A program made the position numbers and the translations under genes. The notes beneath the pieces are model-generated. The model saw nothing but the letters and a program-made list of their open reading frames with translations, did no database searches and was not told where the DNA came from. Below are positions 7,462 to 16,752 of a stretch of 38,851 bases of DNA, piece by piece. The first letter of the stretch is position 1; the number at the start of each line of letters is the position of its first letter. The DNA comes from Cryobacterium melibiosiphilum (lineage in GTDB: Bacteria > Actinomycetota > Actinomycetes > Actinomycetales > Microbacteriaceae), in assembly GCF_003602235.1 (NCBI RefSeq), contig NZ_QZVS01000056.1, positions 1 through 38,851 on the forward strand, read 5' to 3'.

Positions 7462-7983
7462 ATGGCAAACGCCGGATCCAAGTCCAGGGACGTCGGCCTT
7501 GTCAGTATCGGAGCGGCCCTGATCGCGATCGTCGCCCTCGCGGGCTGCTCCACATCGAGCTACGTCAATTGCCCCGCGATCGGGTGGGGCAACACGGTCG
7601 CTGTGACGCTCGACGGCGCGATCGGTGAGGTAAGTACGGTGCAGATGTGCATCGATGATCAGTGTTCCATTCCTGCACTCGGTGAGCCAGCCACGGATGA
7701 ACCCGTGCAGGTGGAAACGCTGCGTCCGCAGGATCGTGAGACGTACACGCCCAGTCCGTCGGCTTGGGAGAGTCCCTACTTCGCCTCTCAAGTCGATGAT
7801 CACTCGTGGGAGATCGCGCTCACCATGGAGGTGCCGGAGAACGCGACTCTCCGAGCGCTTTCCGCAAACGAAGACATACTCGCCGAGAAGGGCGTGGCAC
7901 TCGTCTGGGTGCGCGTCGGCGGCAGCGAACAGTGTGGTGGTCCGTCAGAAGCTGGCCCGGTCACCCTCACCATCGCCTCCTGA
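7462..7983 (+). CDS. Putative lipoprotein
   Basis: A 173-residue protein with a signal peptide and lipobox: a basic N-terminus (GSKSRD), hydrophobic core LVSIGAALIAIVALAG and Cys29 in the LAGC context. The mature part is secreted and unrecognised; it has several cysteines (NCPAIGW, MCIDDQCSIP, EQCGG) that could form disulfides, and a beta-rich look. A GAGGGG ribosome-binding site precedes the ATG. It stands alone between the Clp_N operon and the second repeat copy. Confidence 0.72.
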   Translation: MANAGSKSRDVGLVSIGAALIAIVALAGCSTSSYVNCPAIGWGNTVAVTLDGAIGEVSTVQMCIDDQCSIPALGEPATDEPVQVETLRPQDRETYTPSPSAWESPYFASQVDDHSWEIALTMEVPENATLRALSANEDILAEKGVALVWVRVGGSEQCGGPSEAGPVTLTIAS

Positions 7984-8045
7984 CCGCCTGGACAGTCATC
8001 GGAGGACAGACACCACCGGAGTGGAAATACCGGGCCCGGACGGGG

Positions 8046-8145
8046 TTCCCCTGGCGGGCACCCTCAGGCCAAGGCGCCGCCCGGCTCGCCCGTTGCAATC
8101 CTCATACGGGAGGTGTCTCGCAACCTCCGTGTGTCGAAACAAATG
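8046..8145 (+). repeat. 100-bp dispersed repeat, copy 2
   Basis: Matches 1231-1330 at 96 of 100 positions, same orientation. The GTTGC/GCAAC arms replace GTTAC/GTAAC of copy 1, keeping the pairing. The repeat runs into a serine-recombinase-like C-terminal fragment. Confidence 0.85.
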
Positions 8146-8151
8146 GCATAC

Positions 8152-8391
8152 AAGACGATGACGTCGGCTCCGGAGCGACGCGGACATACAGTTCAATACG
8201 CCAATAGCGATCACAGAACGCCGCCACAGAGCGCCAAAAGTCACAACCGTGGTCGTACCCCGTCACTCGAGACGGTCCGCGCGGCCGAGCTGCGAGAGAA
8301 GGCTGCCGCTGGCGTCCCGCAGTCTGTGCTCGCTCGAGAGTTTGGGATCAGCCGCGAAACCGTTTATGTCTACCTCCGTGCGGGGGACTGA
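8152..8391 (+). CDS. Serine-recombinase-type HTH fragment or small HTH protein
   Basis: The C-terminal half, RGRTPSLETVRAAELREKAA then VPQSVLAREFGISRETVYVYLR, matches the DNA-binding HTH that ends resolvase/invertase serine recombinases. The catalytic domain (with its YxRxS motif) is missing. Upstream residues are of low quality and the frame continues back into the 100-bp repeat to a GTG at 8113. From the ATG at 8152 the product would be 79 residues. Most likely a recombinase remnant; a stand-alone HTH protein is the alternative. Its closeness to the repeat suggests the repeat is, or was, a recombination site. Confidence 0.5.
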   Translation, partial: KTMTSAPERRGHTVQYANSDHRTPPQSAKSHNRGRTPSLETVRAAELREKAAAGVPQSVLAREFGISRETVYVYLRAGD

Positions 8392-8417
8392 GCTGGTAAT
8401 AGACGATTCGGTGCGGT

Positions 8418-9284
8418 TTAGAGGCGGATTCCTGCTGGGTCGACTAGTTCGACCCAGCGCGTTCGACGGTCGGTGTCTTTCCGGATAGCGGGGGCCCGGG
8501 CGTAGACGTCTGCCTCGGACAGGGCGGTCAGGGTGAGCCCGGTGAGGTCGATGATGTCCACGATGGGTACTTGGTAGGTGCGGTACGGTCCAAGCGGTGG
8601 GGGAGTGCCGTACATGAGGGCTGGAGCGCGGACCGTGTCAAGGTCGATGTTTTCTAACTGCGGGCTTTGGTCGAGAACGAATCCGGCAGCGTGCAGAACG
8701 GTGGAGCCTTCCGTGGTCGTTGTCCATGCCGCGATTTTCCAGAACGTTTGTGGGATCTTCACGCCGCGGTATATCGGGTCCTGGGCTGAGAGTACGGGGG
8801 CGGTGAAGACGCTGATGCGGTTAGCGTTGGTGCGTGCGTAGGTGAGGACGTGGTCCTCGAGGCCGAGCCAGAGTTGTTTCGATTGGTTAAAGGCTCCGGC
8901 TTGCGGGGCGGCGTTGGTGTAGGCGAAGGTGTCGTAATTCGCTCGCCGGGCTGTCGTTTTGTCGCCCCAGACGGGGTCCAAGCGCCGGACGAGATGTCCG
9001 CGGTCGAGGTCGTTTCTGGTGTAGACGTCCTCCCCGGTTTGTTCGTAGGCCGGGATAAGCGATTCGAGGTGCCAGTCGTCGGCCCGGTCACCGGTAACGA
9101 GGCGATCCCCGTCGATGTTGACGCCGGTCGCGATCGCGAGGCGCCGCGCGGGGTCAAGGAGCACGGTGAAATGTGTGTAGAGCAGTTCACGAATCAGGGT
9201 TCCTTCGGGAGGAGCCGGCAGTGGCAGAGGAAGTTCAAGGAAATTGGCTTTGTATCCAGAAGGATAAAGTAATGAGGCGTTCAT
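8418..9284 (-). CDS. DNA/RNA non-specific endonuclease (NUC family, beta-beta-alpha-Me)
   Basis: A 288-residue protein from the ATG at 9284 (an in-frame TTG at 9296 is possible). The catalytic motif NDLDRGHLV (D94-R-G-H97) gives the general-base histidine; FNQSKQLWLGLED supplies the metal-binding Asn (about N133) and the Glu (about E143) of Serratia-nuclease/EndoG-type enzymes. YTNAAPQ precedes it, as in the family. No signal peptide is visible, so the enzyme would act inside the cell, or be exported by another route. No immunity gene is recognised, but a small gene of unknown function lies just upstream on the same strand and may be its partner. Confidence 0.87.
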   Translation of the reverse strand: MNASLLYPSGYKANFLELPLPLPAPPEGTLIRELLYTHFTVLLDPARRLAIATGVNIDGDRLVTGDRADDWHLESLIPAYEQTGEDVYTRNDLDRGHLVRRLDPVWGDKTTARRANYDTFAYTNAAPQAGAFNQSKQLWLGLEDHVLTYARTNANRISVFTAPVLSAQDPIYRGVKIPQTFWKIAAWTTTTEGSTVLHAAGFVLDQSPQLENIDLDTVRAPALMYGTPPPLGPYRTYQVPIVDIIDLTGLTLTALSEADVYARAPAIRKDTDRRTRWVELVDPAGIRL

Positions 9285-9370
9285 GGTGATAGTCAAGCAG
9301 AGAGCCGATAGTTAAGCTGTCGGATTTATATGGCGGTGTTGAGGGGAAGATTCAGTGTTGCTTCCACCAT

Positions 9371-9703
9371 TTAAAACCGCCCATGGTTTTGACACATTTC
9401 GGATATGAGCGACTGCGCCTCCGCGGCGCTGTGGATCGAAAACAGGACCGTTGTCCTAATAGACACGTCAGGCTTGGGTCCGCCGTTCTCGGCAGACATT
9501 CGGGTGACCATGTGAAGTGGAATGGTGTCCACTAATTTGGTTTTGCTTTTCGTCGACATGGTTGCCTTGATCGGCAGCGGCGTCTCAGCACGGTCGCCCC
9601 AGCCGGTGCCGTTGCCGTTGCCGTTGCCGTTGCCCTCATTGAGATCGGCGGAGTGGGCCTTGTGGCTGTCGGCAAGTTTCTTTCGTGCCGGCCGACCTGT
9701 CAT
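9371..9703 (-). CDS. Small hypothetical protein with Gly-Asn repeat, upstream of the NUC nuclease
   Basis: A 110-residue open frame, same strand and 86 bp upstream of the nuclease gene. A Gly-Asn repeat (GNGNGNGNG, about residues 25-33) comes from a tandem 6-mer in the DNA (about 9608-9635). The C-terminal half (VSIRTTVLFSIHSAAEAQSLISEM) looks like a small alpha/beta domain. Start uncertain: the ATG of MSTKSKT at about residue 49 is an alternative that drops the repeat. No family is recognised. Operon with the nuclease, and a role as inhibitor or cofactor, is inference from position only. Confidence 0.45.
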   Translation of the reverse strand: MTGRPARKKLADSHKAHSADLNEGNGNGNGNGTGWGDRAETPLPIKATMSTKSKTKLVDTIPLHMVTRMSAENGGPKPDVSIRTTVLFSIHSAAEAQSLISEMCQNHGRF

Positions 9704-9787
9704 CGCTTCTGCTGGCGCCCGGTGCGTGGGGTGATCGCGTCACCATCTAGTACTGGTAGATCAGCTCGGCGTGGTGTTCGCACTGGT

Positions 9788-11087
9788 TTACTGAGGTGGC
9801 GGTGACGGCGTCTCTGCGCGCGGGACGATGAGCAGTTCCGAAATACGCCGGCGATCCATCGCCGTGACCTGCAGACTGATGTTGTGGAGTTGGACGCCAT
9901 CACCGATTCGCGCGAGGCGTCCGAGCCGTTCGATCACGAAACCGGCTACGGTATCGGATGCGCGTACGGGCAACCGCACGCCGGTCGCCTCTTCAAAGTC
10001 CTGGAAATTGAGGTGTCCGTCAAGTGCCCCTCCCTCTGACTGGAGGTCGCCTGCGGGAGAATCGGTGTCGTATTCGTCGAAGATTTCGCCTACGACTTCC
10101 TCTACGAGGTCCTCGAGGGTGACGATGCCGTCGGTTCCGCCGTACTCATCGACGATAACGGCGATCTGATGTTTTTCTGCTCTCATCATCGTGAGGGTCG
10201 GGAGCACACGCGCGGTCGCTGGGAAGTACAAGATGGGACGCATGATTTCGCGAGCCTGCTTGTCGGGATTCTTTGCGATCATCTCGTAGAGGTCGCGCAC
10301 GTGGACAAAGCCGATAATGTCGTCGATGGTGCGATCGACTACCGGATATCGCGAGTACGGCAGGTCATGCACCTCGGTGAAGACCTCGCCAATGGATACC
10401 GTGCCGTCCAGGGCTGCGACTTCGGGACGGGGCCGCATAATCTCGCTGAGCTGGCGGCGCCGCAAAGAGGGCACGTCGTCGAGGTTCCGCCGTTCGTCTT
10501 CGGGTAGCCCCTCATGGCTCGAAACGATGTCTCGCAGTTCCTCCTCGGTCATTTCCTCACTGGTTTTGTGTGGGTCTCCGCCGAGTAGACGCACGATCAC
10601 GTTCGTCGACCTCGACAGCAGCCAGATAACCGGGCGTATCGCGATCGCAAACCCATTAAGTGCGGGCGCGACTGCGTAGGCGAATGCTGAGTTGCGCTGG
10701 ATCGCGAGACGCTTGGGGGCGAGCTCACCGAGCACCAGGGACAGATACGCGATCACTAGGGTGAGTGTGATCGTGGCAACCGTAGCAGTGAGCGCTCCAT
10801 TGAGGCCCAGAGCGACGAATAACGGGGCGACGGATGGGGCGATTGAAGCGGCTCCGTAAGCGGCGGATGCAAACCCGGCTACGGTCACGCCGATCTGTAC
10901 GGCTGCGAGGAACCGATTGGGGTTGCGCGCAGAGTCGCAACCTTCTCGCCGCGCCGCCCGCGGGCCGCGATTGCGTTAATTTGGCTATCACGGAGCGTGA
11001 CGAGCGCCATCTCCGTGGCCGCGAAAACCCGCCGATCAGGACGAAGATGAGGACGAGGGCGATGTTTGGTACGAGATCGCCGTTCAT
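9788..11087 (-). pseudogene. CNNM/HlyC-CorC-type CBS transporter, frameshifted twice
   Basis: Reads as MNGDLVPNIALVLIFVLIGG / FAATEMALVTLRDSQINAIA / RFLAAVQIGVTVAGFASAAY... across three frames. The first breaks near 11023-11032 and the second near 10915-10930; each is consistent with loss of one base. From 10888 down to 9788 the frame is intact: rest of the CNNM membrane domain (LSLVLGELAPKRLAIQ), the CBS pair (about EIMRPRPEVAALDG to VTLEDLVEEVVGEIFDE) and the CorC/HlyC C-terminal domain. Members are membrane proteins linked to Mg2+/Co2+ transport. Without a 5' repair the N-terminal membrane helix is lost. Two single-base losses within 110 bp could also be sequencing error. Confidence 0.8.
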
Positions 11088-11356
11088 AATGTCGCGACCG
11101 ACGACATGAGGTGCGGGGTCGAAACGCAGGGTCTATGCCCGTCGGAAGATGACTCTTGAGGAGTCTCATGCATGCGTAGAAGACACCAAATGTCTCCGGC
11201 AGAAAGTTGCATTAAAGATCGCCCCATTGCATGTTCCCTACTGGAACGACCATAAGTCAACTGAGGACCGGTGCTAAGACGTCTTGTATCCCATGAGTTG
11301 CAAGACTTGACGCTGAACAAAATCGGTGCGGCTGCAGCCCGCTCGCAGGCTCGGTG
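11088..11356. other. Spacer without supported genes
   Basis: Nothing with a ribosome-binding site and family match is seen. GTCTTG / CAAGAC arms near 11280-11305 form a short inverted repeat. Confidence 0.4.
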
Positions 11357-12360
11357 CTAACTCAGCGTATTCGCTCCCGGGACTACCATCATCGGCGATC
11401 GTCCATGGTGCAGCACGGCTTGGCTAACGGAGCCCAAGAGCAGTCCGGGGAATCCGCCGAGGCCCCGGGTCCCGAGCACCACTACGTCGGCAATTTGTGT
11501 CGTTTGAACAAGAACTTCTGCTGGCTTTCCCACGAAGAGATGCTGGCTGAGTTTTACGTCGGGGTACCGAGCTGCGACCGCAGTGACGACACGGGTCAAG
11601 TTTGCTAGTTCCTCTTAGTAGTACGGATCCGAATCTTCCACGGACGGCGACCAACCCAAGTCACCGATGGTTGCACCTGTCACGGACACCAGTGCAAGCG
11701 GTTTGCCGTGAATGTGTGCCATTTCTGCAGCTTCCCATAAGGCTGGGCCCTGCATACCGGAGTCAACGGCGATCACGATTTGACCGGTAAAGGAAAGACT
11801 ATGAATTCTGCTTTCCTGCGTCCGCGGCGGGTCTCCTGCGTCCACTGCATCGAAGAAGGTTGGGTGCGTCGTGCTCTGCTCGCCACGTTCGTTGGGGCAT
11901 CCCGAGTGCCTTGACCGTTTTCCACTTCGGTGTCCGTGCTGTCGGGCCCCTGCGGAATCACGACAGTTGGACAATGTGAGTGGGCTGCCAGGCCTGATGA
12001 GACGCTACCTAAGAGTCGCCCGACAAAGCCCCCTCTGCCGCGCTTGCCGACTACGGCCAGTTTGGTGGTTTCGGAATGGTCGACAAGAACTTTGGTGGCA
12101 TCGCCGCACTCAACATGCGTTTCGGTGCGAACGCTTTGAGCTTCTGCACGTTTCGTTGCATGGTCAAGGACGGTTTGGGCTTCTTGTCTTGCGGCTAGTG
12201 CATAGCTCGCTCCGACAATGGGATCCGCGACAAAAGTTGTGGGGAACGTGCTCACTAATCGCAGTGGCCAATTGCGAATATTAGCCTCGACCATTGCCCA
12301 TTCCGGTGCTCTATTGCTGTTTGATGAGCCATCAACGCCAACCAAAATCACATTGCGCAT
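11357..12360 (-). pseudogene. Two-domain universal stress protein, broken
   Basis: Starts at ATG 12358-12360 (MRNVILVGVDGSSNSNRA). The first UspA domain is complete, with the nucleotide-binding loop GKRGRGGFVGRLLGSVSSGL. The reading frame must then shift in the linker (about 11775-11870) to continue into the second domain (TGQIVIAVDSGMQGPALWEA). There an in-frame TAA (11615-11617) interrupts it before the last part, LGTRGLGGFPGLLLGSVSQA. So two lesions: a frameshift and a nonsense codon. The family binds ATP and acts in stress and dormancy. A truncated one-domain protein (about 196 residues) could still be made from the first frame. It is divergent from an intact paralogue. Confidence 0.82.
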
Positions 12361-12518
12361 ACTTACAGCCTCGCATATGCGAGGGAAAAGGGGCGACGTT
12401 TGTTGCACCATTTCAGGGGTACCTGTCCGGCCCGGCCTCAGTTCTGGCGTGCAGTGTCCGTTACACTGGAGGCCTAGTCGGGCACTAATTCTCCATAAGA
12501 TCGAGGAGAGGAAACGGT
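12361..12518. promoter_or_regulatory. Divergent promoter region of two universal stress genes
   Basis: 158 bp separate the start codons of the broken (minus) and intact (plus) universal stress genes. No clear DosR-type palindrome (GGGACT...AGTCCC) is seen. A ribosome-binding site GAGGAGAGG precedes the plus-strand gene. Confidence 0.4.
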
Positions 12519-13400
12519 ATGGCCGAGACAATTGTTCTCGCGCTAAACGGCGGCACGGGAAGTCCCGCTGCGCTCGACTGGGTGATTGAGCGTGCTCGTA
12601 CGATTCAAATATCTCTTGAACTGACCACTGTCATCGATCTGGCCAGGGTGCCGACCACGATTACGAAGGACCGGGTTCTTCCTGCTTACGAGCAGATGTT
12701 GATGAATGCTGTGAGCCGGGTGAGACGCGAAGCGCCCACGGTACAGGTGATGACGTCGGTACGACGAGGCGCGCCGCTCCAGGAGCTGCTGAATTCCGCC
12801 TCTGATGCCGATCTGCTGGTTATCGGTACGCGCGAGGCCGCGGGCTCCCTCTATGGAACATTGCGGCACCAGATCGCAGCCGGAGTGAGCTGCCCCCTCG
12901 TTATCGTGCCTACAGACTGGATGCCTAATAACGGTTCCGTCGTCGTCGGCGTGGATGACGACGAAACCTCGCACCTTGCCGTGGAGTTCGCCGCTCGGGA
13001 AGCCGAGCGGATCGGGCGTGAACTGTCGGTCGTGCATGCGTGGCGCATCCCCACCTTGCTCGCTCTCGAATGGTTGAGCGCTAGTGCCAGCCCCTATGAC
13101 GAGATACGCAGGGCACACGCTGAAGTTCTGGCGGGAGCGGTCGAACGGGTCCGCACCGAGCATCCGACTGTGATGGTTCGAGACACCCTCGAACACGGAT
13201 CTGCTGCTTTGATCCTCACCAACACGGCTGAGCACGCTGAAATGGTCGTGGTGGGCACCCATGGACGGGGGATGATGGCTGGGCTGTTACTCGGTTCGGT
13301 CGCTCACGACCTGTTGATCAGTATGCCGTGCCCGGTCGTGGTCGTGCCGCCCGCAGCTAACATGCCTCTGCTCGTACCGAATGCCGAGCAGGATAAATAA
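12519..13400 (+). CDS. Universal stress protein, two UspA domains
   Basis: A 293-residue tandem UspA protein. Domain 1 (residues about 1-135) has a degenerate binding loop (GTREAAGSLYGTLRHQIA). Domain 2 (about 140-285) has the canonical ATP-binding motif GTHGRGMMAGLLLGSVAHDL and the VVVGVDDDETSHLAVEFA N-terminal strand. A strong ribosome-binding site GAGGAGAGG is 6-7 nt from the ATG. The P-type ATPase follows after 90 bp on the same strand; the pair recalls the UspA/CtpF neighbours of the mycobacterial dormancy regulon. Co-regulation is inference; no DosR box was found by eye. Confidence 0.9.
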   Translation: MAETIVLALNGGTGSPAALDWVIERARTIQISLELTTVIDLARVPTTITKDRVLPAYEQMLMNAVSRVRREAPTVQVMTSVRRGAPLQELLNSASDADLLVIGTREAAGSLYGTLRHQIAAGVSCPLVIVPTDWMPNNGSVVVGVDDDETSHLAVEFAAREAERIGRELSVVHAWRIPTLLALEWLSASASPYDEIRRAHAEVLAGAVERVRTEHPTVMVRDTLEHGSAALILTNTAEHAEMVVVGTHGRGMMAGLLLGSVAHDLLISMPCPVVVVPPAANMPLLVPNAEQDK

Positions 13401-13490
13401 GGACTCTGCTGGAGCGGCCAGGTTGACATATCGAATTCCTACATCAACCACCCGGGTTTCGACGTGAGGCCCCTACGAGACGGTGCTTTC

Positions 13491-16208
13491 ATGAGCGTTA
13501 CATCCCAGACGGAGGCGCTCTTACGGGCGCACGATCCCTATGCGCGCCCGGTAGAGGAGGTGCTCGCGGATCTTGAATCGGCGCCGCAGGGCCTGAGCGT
13601 TAGCGCTGCCGAGAAACGGCTGGTCGCCTATGGTCCGAACCGGCTGGCGGTCCCGCGTCCGAAGAACCCGGTGGTGCGGTTTCTGTCTCACTTCAACGAC
13701 GTGCTCATTTACGTGTTGCTGGCCGCTGCCGTGCTGAAGTCGATCTTTGGTGATTGGATCGATGCCTCGGTCATTTTCGCCGTAGCTGTGATCAACGCTG
13801 TGATCGGTTTCTTGCAGGAGGGCCGGGCCGAGAAGGCGCTGGACGGTATCCGCCGGATGCTGTCCTTGCACGCATATGTTCGCCGTGACGGTGTGTGGGT
13901 TGATGTCGAAGCGGAAGCGCTCGTGCCCGGTGATATTGTGCGGGTTAAATCTGGGGACAAGGTGCCCGCCGACGTGCGATTGATCGAGGCAACGACACTG
14001 CGTGTGGAGGAGTCTGCGCTCACGGGCGAGTCGGTTCCTACTGCAAAGAAGACCAGCCCGGTCCGTGCTGATTTGGGAATTGGTGACCGGCACAGCATGC
14101 TCTACTCGGGCACAATCGTTACCACCGGTCGCGGAATCGGCGTCGTCACCGCCACCGGTGTCGACACGGAGATCGGCCGTATCCAGTCCATGCTCACCGG
14201 GGTGCAAAGCCTCGCTACGCCGCTCACTCGGCAGTTGGACTCGTTCGGCAAGAAGATAACATTACTCATTCTGGGCGTAGCTGCGATCATGCTCGTGATC
14301 GGGCGTCTTTTGCATGATCAAAATGCCAATGATCTGCTGTCGGCAGCTATCGGGTTCGCAGTCGCGGCTATTCCCGAGGGCCTGCCGGCTCTTGTCACTA
14401 TCACCTTGGCCCTTGGTGTACAGCAGATGGCCAAGCGTCGAGCCATCGTGCGCAAACTCACCGCGGTCGAAACGCTCGGCTCGGTCACCACCGTCTGCTC
14501 CGACAAGACCGGCACACTCACCCGCAACGAAATGACCGTGCGAAGCGCCGTCACCCGAGCAGCCCACTACCACGTCACCGGAATCGGTTACAAGCCCGTT
14601 GGCACGGTCAGCGTTGATGACGAACCCGTCACGCTCGATACCCGCCCCGATTTGACTGAGCTCGTCACGGTCTTTGCTCTTTGCAACGATGCCCGTGTTA
14701 CCGAGGAGGACGGCCACTGGCGCGTCGTTGGTGAACCGACTGAGGGCGCCCTGCGAGCTCTCGCCCTCAAGACCAATTTTGATTCCGCCAGCTGGAAACG
14801 GATCGCGGTCATACCGTTTGAGTCCGACAACAAATTCATGGTCACGCTCGATAAAGACCCCGCCGGGAAGGTGCATATTCTTCTCAAGGGAGCCCCCGGA
14901 GAAGTACTCCAGCGAAGTAGTCTGCAGCTTGGCGCCGACGGAAACCCAGAACCGATCGATGCGGCCTTCTGGGATACGTGTGTCGACGATCTCAGTGCGC
15001 AGGGCCTGCGCGTGCTTGCCGCCGCACGCGGCGCCGCAGTCGACGGGATGGTCGAGCTGAACATCGAAGATATTGGCAACGGAATGCTGTTTCTTGGTGT
15101 GGTGGGTATTGTCGATCCGCCCCGGCCGGAGGCGATCACAGCGATTGCGACCATGCAGGCCGCGGGTATCCGGGTAAAGATGATCACCGGCGACCATGCG
15201 GGCACCGCACGAGCAATCAGCCGTGAAATGGGTATCACACACGACGCGAACGCGCGGGTGATCACCGGTGCCGAACTGCAAGCGATGAGCCAGGACCAGC
15301 TCATTCGGATCGTGCGCGAGGTCGACGTCTTTGCCCGCACCAGTCCCGAACACAAGCTACGCATCGTCAAGGCGTTGCAAGCCCACAAGGAGGTCGTCGC
15401 GATGACAGGCGACGGCGTCAACGACGCACCCGCGCTCACCCGTTCCGACGTCGGGGTCGCAATGGGAATCAAAGGAACGGAGGCGACTAAAGAAGCGGCT
15501 GACATCGTTCTCGCCGACGACAACTTCGCTACCATCGAGCGGGCCATCGAAGAAGGACGCCGCATCCGCGACAACCTGCAAAAGTCGATCGTCTTTCTGT
15601 TGCCCACCACTGCCGCACAATCACTGGTCATCCTCGTCGCCGTGCTCTTCGGATTTACCTTGCCTCTTCAACCAGCACAAATCCTCTGGGTCAACTTGAT
15701 CACTGCCATCACCCTCGCGCTCGCCCTCGCCTATGAACCCGCCGAACCCGGCATAATGCTCCGCCAGCCCCGCAAACCAGGCGGATCCCTCATCAGCCAG
15801 GCCTACCTAGGCCGCATCCTCTGGGTGGCTGTGCTCATCAGCGGTGCCACCATCGCGGTCTTCTTCCTGGAGCTATTTGTCGGGTCATCTCTTGCGCAAG
15901 CGCAAACTACCGCGGTGACCATGCTCACTCTTAGCCAGGCCGCTTTTCTTTTCAACTCACGTTTTTTGCACGCGTCAAGCCTGAAATTCGCTGTGTTACG
16001 CGGTAACCCGGCGATCTGGATCTCGACGGGCGCGCTTCTCACACTGCAACTCGTGTTCGTGTATACCCCCTTCATGAACCTCTGGTTCCGCTCCACGCCA
16101 ATCGGTGTGCGCGAGTGGGGATACACCCTCGGCCTGTCTGCGGCGATATTCCTGTTCGTCGAACTGGGCAAGGCGATCGAACGGGTGCAGTCCCGGCGAC
16201 AGAAGTGA
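13491..16208 (+). CDS. Cation-transporting P-type ATPase (P2-type, CtpF/PacL-like)
   Basis: 905 residues from ATG 13491 (a GTG at 13464 would add nine). All P-type ATPase landmarks are present: actuator TGES (about 177-180), catalytic DKTGT with phosphorylated Asp (about 338), KGAP, the hinge [11 protein letters not shown] (about 639-649), and about ten membrane helices with [18 protein letters not shown] (M4; the PEGL motif of P2 pumps). The N-terminal cation-ATPase domain is there ([19 protein letters not shown]). Substrate is probably Ca2+ or another divalent or monovalent cation; it cannot be fixed from the sequence. Likely co-transcribed with the upstream stress protein; a strong terminator follows the gene. 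Confidence 0.92.
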   Translation: MSVTSQTEALLRAHDPYARPVEEVLADLESAPQGLSVSAAEKRLVAYGPNRLAVPRPKNPVVRFLSHFNDVLIYVLLAAAVLKSIFGDWIDASVIFAVAVINAVIGFLQEGRAEKALDGIRRMLSLHAYVRRDGVWVDVEAEALVPGDIVRVKSGDKVPADVRLIEATTLRVEESALTGESVPTAKKTSPVRADLGIGDRHSMLYSGTIVTTGRGIGVVTATGVDTEIGRIQSMLTGVQSLATPLTRQLDSFGKKITLLILGVAAIMLVIGRLLHDQNANDLLSAAIGFAVAAIPEGLPALVTITLALGVQQMAKRRAIVRKLTAVETLGSVTTVCSDKTGTLTRNEMTVRSAVTRAAHYHVTGIGYKPVGTVSVDDEPVTLDTRPDLTELVTVFALCNDARVTEEDGHWRVVGEPTEGALRALALKTNFDSASWKRIAVIPFESDNKFMVTLDKDPAGKVHILLKGAPGEVLQRSSLQLGADGNPEPIDAAFWDTCVDDLSAQGLRVLAAARGAAVDGMVELNIEDIGNGMLFLGVVGIVDPPRPEAITAIATMQAAGIRVKMITGDHAGTARAISREMGITHDANARVITGAELQAMSQDQLIRIVREVDVFARTSPEHKLRIVKALQAHKEVVAMTGDGVNDAPALTRSDVGVAMGIKGTEATKEAADIVLADDNFATIERAIEEGRRIRDNLQKSIVFLLPTTAAQSLVILVAVLFGFTLPLQPAQILWVNLITAITLALALAYEPAEPGIMLRQPRKPGGSLISQAYLGRILWVAVLISGATIAVFFLELFVGSSLAQAQTTAVTMLTLSQAAFLFNSRFLHASSLKFAVLRGNPAIWISTGALLTLQLVFVYTPFMNLWFRSTPIGVREWGYTLGLSAAIFLFVELGKAIERVQSRRQK

Positions 16209-16313
16209 CCGTGTCCACCCATCGGCAGTGTTGGTGACCAGGGCGAATGCTGGGAGCGGTGTTAAAGTGTCGCCGCGACCTCATGTGTGGCGGCTTGGCC
16301 GGCGTCCGGAATG

Positions 16314-16347
16314 GCGAAGGCCCACCGCGTTAGCGGTGGGCCTTCGC
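16314..16347. terminator. Strong hairpin terminator after the P-type ATPase
   Basis: A perfect 15-bp stem (16314-16328 with 16333-16347) and a GTTA loop. The arms begin GCGAAGGCCC. Only a weak T-run follows, as is common in GC-rich actinobacteria. It may act in both directions. Confidence 0.8.
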
Positions 16348-16512
16348 TCATAGACTATCCGACGCCGTTGATAATGCCACCTCATAAGCGGGTCGAACGG
16401 ATTGCGGCCGGGGATTGAGCCTGGCATTGGCTGGTCTGATTGCAGGTTACAGGGCCACGTGTGCGCGGTCCCGGGTGGTTAAGAGTTTTCGACGAGTTCA
16501 GTGATAGCCATG

Positions 16513-16540
16513 AAAAAGCCCCGGCTTCACTGCACCGGGG
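16513..16540 (-). terminator. Intrinsic terminator downstream of the PTS gene
   Basis: On the minus strand CCCCGG (16540-16535) pairs with CCGGGG (16524-16519), followed by C and five Ts (16517-16513). It is about 210 bp after the stop of the PTS gene, with no gene between, so the transcript has a long tail. Confidence 0.7.
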
Positions 16541-16752
16541 GGAGGTGAGGGATCTGTCGGGGCTAATTTGCTTGGAGTGGAGAATCCATTACCAAATGGC
16601 ATAGGGATGGGCTGGATGCTGGCTGGGCAAGCTCCGCGTCGTGGAAAAGCGAAGAGGCACATTCCGTGGGATACGAGACGTTGGGTCGTTCTTGAGTCTC
16701 ACCTAACCGTTGCGAAAAGGGCATCTGTGACACCTCGGGTGTGGCGCAGGGA

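Larger units (their letters stand above)
16209..16752. other. Convergent spacer holding two terminators
   Basis: Apart from the two terminators nothing is supported. In particular no HPr gene, which often follows fructose PTS genes, is seen between the PTS stop and its terminator. Confidence 0.5.

Noticed and set aside
9608..9635. Six-base tandem repeat as a CRISPR-like or iteron array
   Set aside because: Units are 6 bp with no spacers, and they encode Gly-Asn in an open frame; simple slippage explains them.
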